Shown in pieces: positions 62,393 through 64,000 of a stretch of 64,000 nt of DNA. Every line of letters begins with the position of its first letter. Positions within the stretch are counted from its first letter, which is position 1. This DNA is from Planomonospora sp. ID67723 (GTDB taxonomy: Bacteria; Actinomycetota; Actinomycetes; Streptosporangiales; Streptosporangiaceae): positions 992,001 through 1,056,000 of the forward strand of contig NZ_JABTEZ010000002.1 in the NCBI RefSeq assembly GCF_015711605.1, in the 5' to 3' direction. The notes below the pieces were generated by a model. It had not been told where the DNA came from, made no database searches, and saw only the letters and a program-made list of their open reading frames with translations. The translations under genes were made by a program, and so were the position numbers.

Positions 62393-63751
62393 ATGTCTTC
62401 AGCGATGCCGAAACCCGTCCCCCGCAGGCTCCTCTGGGCGCTCGCCGCGATCACCGTCCTCCTATCCGGGCTGCTCGTCGCCGCAGGCCGGGCCGAGGCC
62501 GCCGAGACCCTGCTCTCGCAGGGCAAACCCGCCTCCTCCTCGTCCAAGGAGGGCCAGTCCTACAGTTCGGGCAAGGCGGTCGACGGCGACCTCACCTCCA
62601 CCCGCTGGGCCTCCGAGGAAGGCGCCGACCCCCAGTGGATCCGCGTCGACCTGGGCGCGGCCCAGCAGATCTCCCGCGTCAGGCTGCTCTGGGAGGCCGC
62701 CTACGGCAGCGCCTACGAGATCCAGGTCTCCGACGACAAGAGCACCTGGACCACCGTCTACTCCACCACCACCGGGGACGGCGGCGAGGACGACCTGACC
62801 GTCTCCGGCTCCGGGCGCTACGTCCGCATGTACGGCACCGAGCGCGGCACCCCCTACGGCTATTCGCTGTGGGAGCTGCAGGTGTACGGCGGCGGCACCC
62901 CGCCGACCCCGACGCCCACTCCCACGGTCACCCCGACCGTCCCGCCGGGCGAGGCCTTCACGGTCGCGGCGGCCGGTGACATCGCCGCGCAGTGCACCGC
63001 GAGCTCCGGCTCCTGCGCCCACCCCAAGACCGCCGCGCTGGTCGAGCGGATGAACCCGGCGTTCGTCGTCACCATGGGCGACAACCAGTACGACGACGCC
63101 CGGATCTCGGACTACCGGAACTACTACGACAAGACCTGGGGCAGGTTCAAGGGCAAGACCCGCCCCGTCCCCGGCAACCACGAGACCTACGACCCCGCCG
63201 GGACCTACGCCGGGTACAAGGCCTACTTCGGCTCCATCGCCACCCCGCGGGGCAAGACCTACTACAGCTACGACCACGGCGACTGGCACTTCGTCGCCCT
63301 CGACTCCAACCTCTTCACCGACTCCGCCCAGCTCGACTGGCTCAAGGCCGACCTGGCCGCCAACGACAGGCGCTGCATCGCCGCCTACTTCCACCACCCC
63401 CTCTTCAGCTCCGGCTCGCACGGCAACCAGAAGCAGAGCAAGCCGGTCTGGGAGATCCTCTACGGCGCCGGAGCCGACCTGGTGCTGGGCGGGCACGACC
63501 ACCACTACGAGCGGTTCGCGCCGCAGAACCCGAGCGCCGCGGCCGATTCCAAGGGCATCGTCCAGGTCATCGGCGGGATGGGCGGCGCGCCGCCGTACGA
63601 GCTCAAGACCGCCAGGCCCAACAGCCAGAAGCGCCTCACCAACCTGTACGGCGTGCTCAAGCTGACCCTCGCCCCCAGCTCGTTCTCCTGGCAGCTCGTC
63701 GATGTCGGCGGCGCGGTCAAGGACACCAGCCCCACCTACACCTGCCACTAG
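62393..63751 (+). CDS. Secreted metallophosphoesterase with F5/8-type carbohydrate-binding domain
   Basis: A 452-residue exported protein: signal peptide (1-~37, RRLLWALAAITVLLSGLLVA then AEA), an F5/8 type C (discoidin, CBM32-like) domain (~38-166: GQSYSSGKAVDGDLTSTRWAS, WIRVDLGAA, YVRMYG, YGYSLWELQVYG), a Pro-Thr linker (~169-185), and a calcineurin-like phosphoesterase domain with Asp196, GDN (229-231), GNHE (261-264), FHHPLF and GGHDHHYER metal motifs. It probably hydrolyses a phosphoester on or near polysaccharide outside the cell, perhaps for phosphate scavenging. ATG 62393 has AGGAGA five bases upstream. The next gene starts immediately after its stop. Confidence 0.92.
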   Translation: MSSAMPKPVPRRLLWALAAITVLLSGLLVAAGRAEAAETLLSQGKPASSSSKEGQSYSSGKAVDGDLTSTRWASEEGADPQWIRVDLGAAQQISRVRLLWEAAYGSAYEIQVSDDKSTWTTVYSTTTGDGGEDDLTVSGSGRYVRMYGTERGTPYGYSLWELQVYGGGTPPTPTPTPTVTPTVPPGEAFTVAAAGDIAAQCTASSGSCAHPKTAALVERMNPAFVVTMGDNQYDDARISDYRNYYDKTWGRFKGKTRPVPGNHETYDPAGTYAGYKAYFGSIATPRGKTYYSYDHGDWHFVALDSNLFTDSAQLDWLKADLAANDRRCIAAYFHHPLFSSGSHGNQKQSKPVWEILYGAGADLVLGGHDHHYERFAPQNPSAAADSKGIVQVIGGMGGAPPYELKTARPNSQKRLTNLYGVLKLTLAPSSFSWQLVDVGGAVKDTSPTYTCH

Positions 63752-64000
63752 ATGTACATCTCGGCGAACCGGACCGCGGACGGGACCCGTCCGCGGTCGC
63801 GGACCTCCTGGGCGGTTCCGGGGAACGTGCTCGCCCTCGGCGGGGTCAGCCTGGTCACCGACATCTCCTCCGAGATGGTCACGGCCGTGCTCCCGCTCTA
63901 CGTGACGCTCTCCCTCGGGCTCAGCATGCTGCAGTTCGGCGCGCTCGACGGGCTCTACGCCGGGCTGACCGCGCTGGTCCGCCTGGCAGGAGGGCAGCTC
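63752..64000 (+). CDS. MFS transporter (3' partial)
   Basis: Only the first 83 codons are inside the window. After ~30 polar residues come the first two membrane segments: NVLALGGVSLVTDISSEM, then VLPLYVTLSLGLSMLQFGALDG and GLTALVRLAGG. The SLVTDISSEMVTAVLPLY and FGxxDGLY...RLxGG patterns match the major facilitator superfamily. ATG 63752 follows the phosphoesterase stop with no gap, so both are probably co-transcribed. Substrate cannot be judged from this fragment. Confidence 0.8.
   Translation, partial: MYISANRTADGTRPRSRTSWAVPGNVLALGGVSLVTDISSEMVTAVLPLYVTLSLGLSMLQFGALDGLYAGLTALVRLAGGQL

Noticed and set aside
1-64000. tRNA genes, CRISPR arrays, insertion sequences, prophage
   Set aside because: No cloverleaf-like genes, no spaced repeats of CRISPR type and no transposase or integrase was recognised in the translated frames.

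Overview
The window is chromosomal DNA of a very high G+C actinomycete. GTG starts are frequent, genes overlap by GTGA or ATGA, and there is an F420-type oxidoreductase, a DivIVA/Wag31-SepF polar-growth set, several PASTA-less Ser/Thr kinases and a MoxR-DUF58-transglutaminase operon next to mraZ. Gene order fits Streptosporangiales-type organisms (Streptosporangium, Nonomuraea and relatives), but that is inferred from gene content only. No rRNA, tRNA, CRISPR array, prophage or insertion sequence was recognised.

Layout. 1-5.6 kb: end of a CoxE/MocA-type molybdoenzyme maturation pair, an exo/endonuclease-phosphatase family protein, an F420 oxidoreductase, a frameshifted Phd-like antitoxin remnant, and a DAACS symporter preceded by a short cysteine-containing leader peptide. 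5.7-12.7 kb: a secreted GH9 cellulase, M24 peptidase, efp-nusB, a methyltransferase, dinB and a DUF3040 protein. 12.7-17.5 kb (minus strand): moxR, DUF58 protein, TgpA-like transglutaminase. 18.2-39.6 kb: a complete dcw cluster (mraZ-rsmH-ftsL-ftsI-murE-murF-mraY-murD-ftsW-murG-murC-ftsQ-ftsZ-yggS-sepF-yggT-divIVA), with four MraZ boxes in the mraZ promoter, ending in an unusual membrane protein with two Ada-like zinc motifs. 39.7-45.3 kb: ileS (minus strand) under a T-box, then traR/dksA-like, lspA and an RluA-family gene. 45.3-57.2 kb: a signalling block of three Ser/Thr kinases, an MMPL transporter, a two-component system, an AraC regulator and azlCD. 57.3-64 kb: a Phe-containing leader peptide plus terminator upstream of a degenerate DAHP-synthase/chorismate-mutase fusion, dnaE, a secreted metallophosphoesterase, and the start of an MFS transporter.

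How the parts connect. The dcw genes make lipid II precursors (MurC-F, MraY, MurG), polymerise and cross-link septal wall (FtsW, FtsI) and build the division ring (FtsZ, SepF, FtsQ, FtsL), while DivIVA directs polar growth. Near-continuous start/stop overlaps indicate translational coupling. Several genes carry RNA-level amino-acid sensors: a Cys-type leader (symporter), an Ile T-box with an SD-sequestering hairpin (ileS), and a putative Phe-type leader with an intrinsic terminator (chorismate mutase fusion). Two genes for secreted enzymes 54 kb apart, the GH9 cellulase and the discoidin-domain phosphoesterase, share a nearly identical 19-bp palindrome at their promoters, suggesting a common regulator.

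Most interesting items: the inactive-looking DAHP-synthase domain fused to chorismate mutase and its leader; the cysteine leader in front of the symporter; the shared palindrome; the double zinc-motif protein after divIVA; and the twin kinases with a common extracytoplasmic domain.
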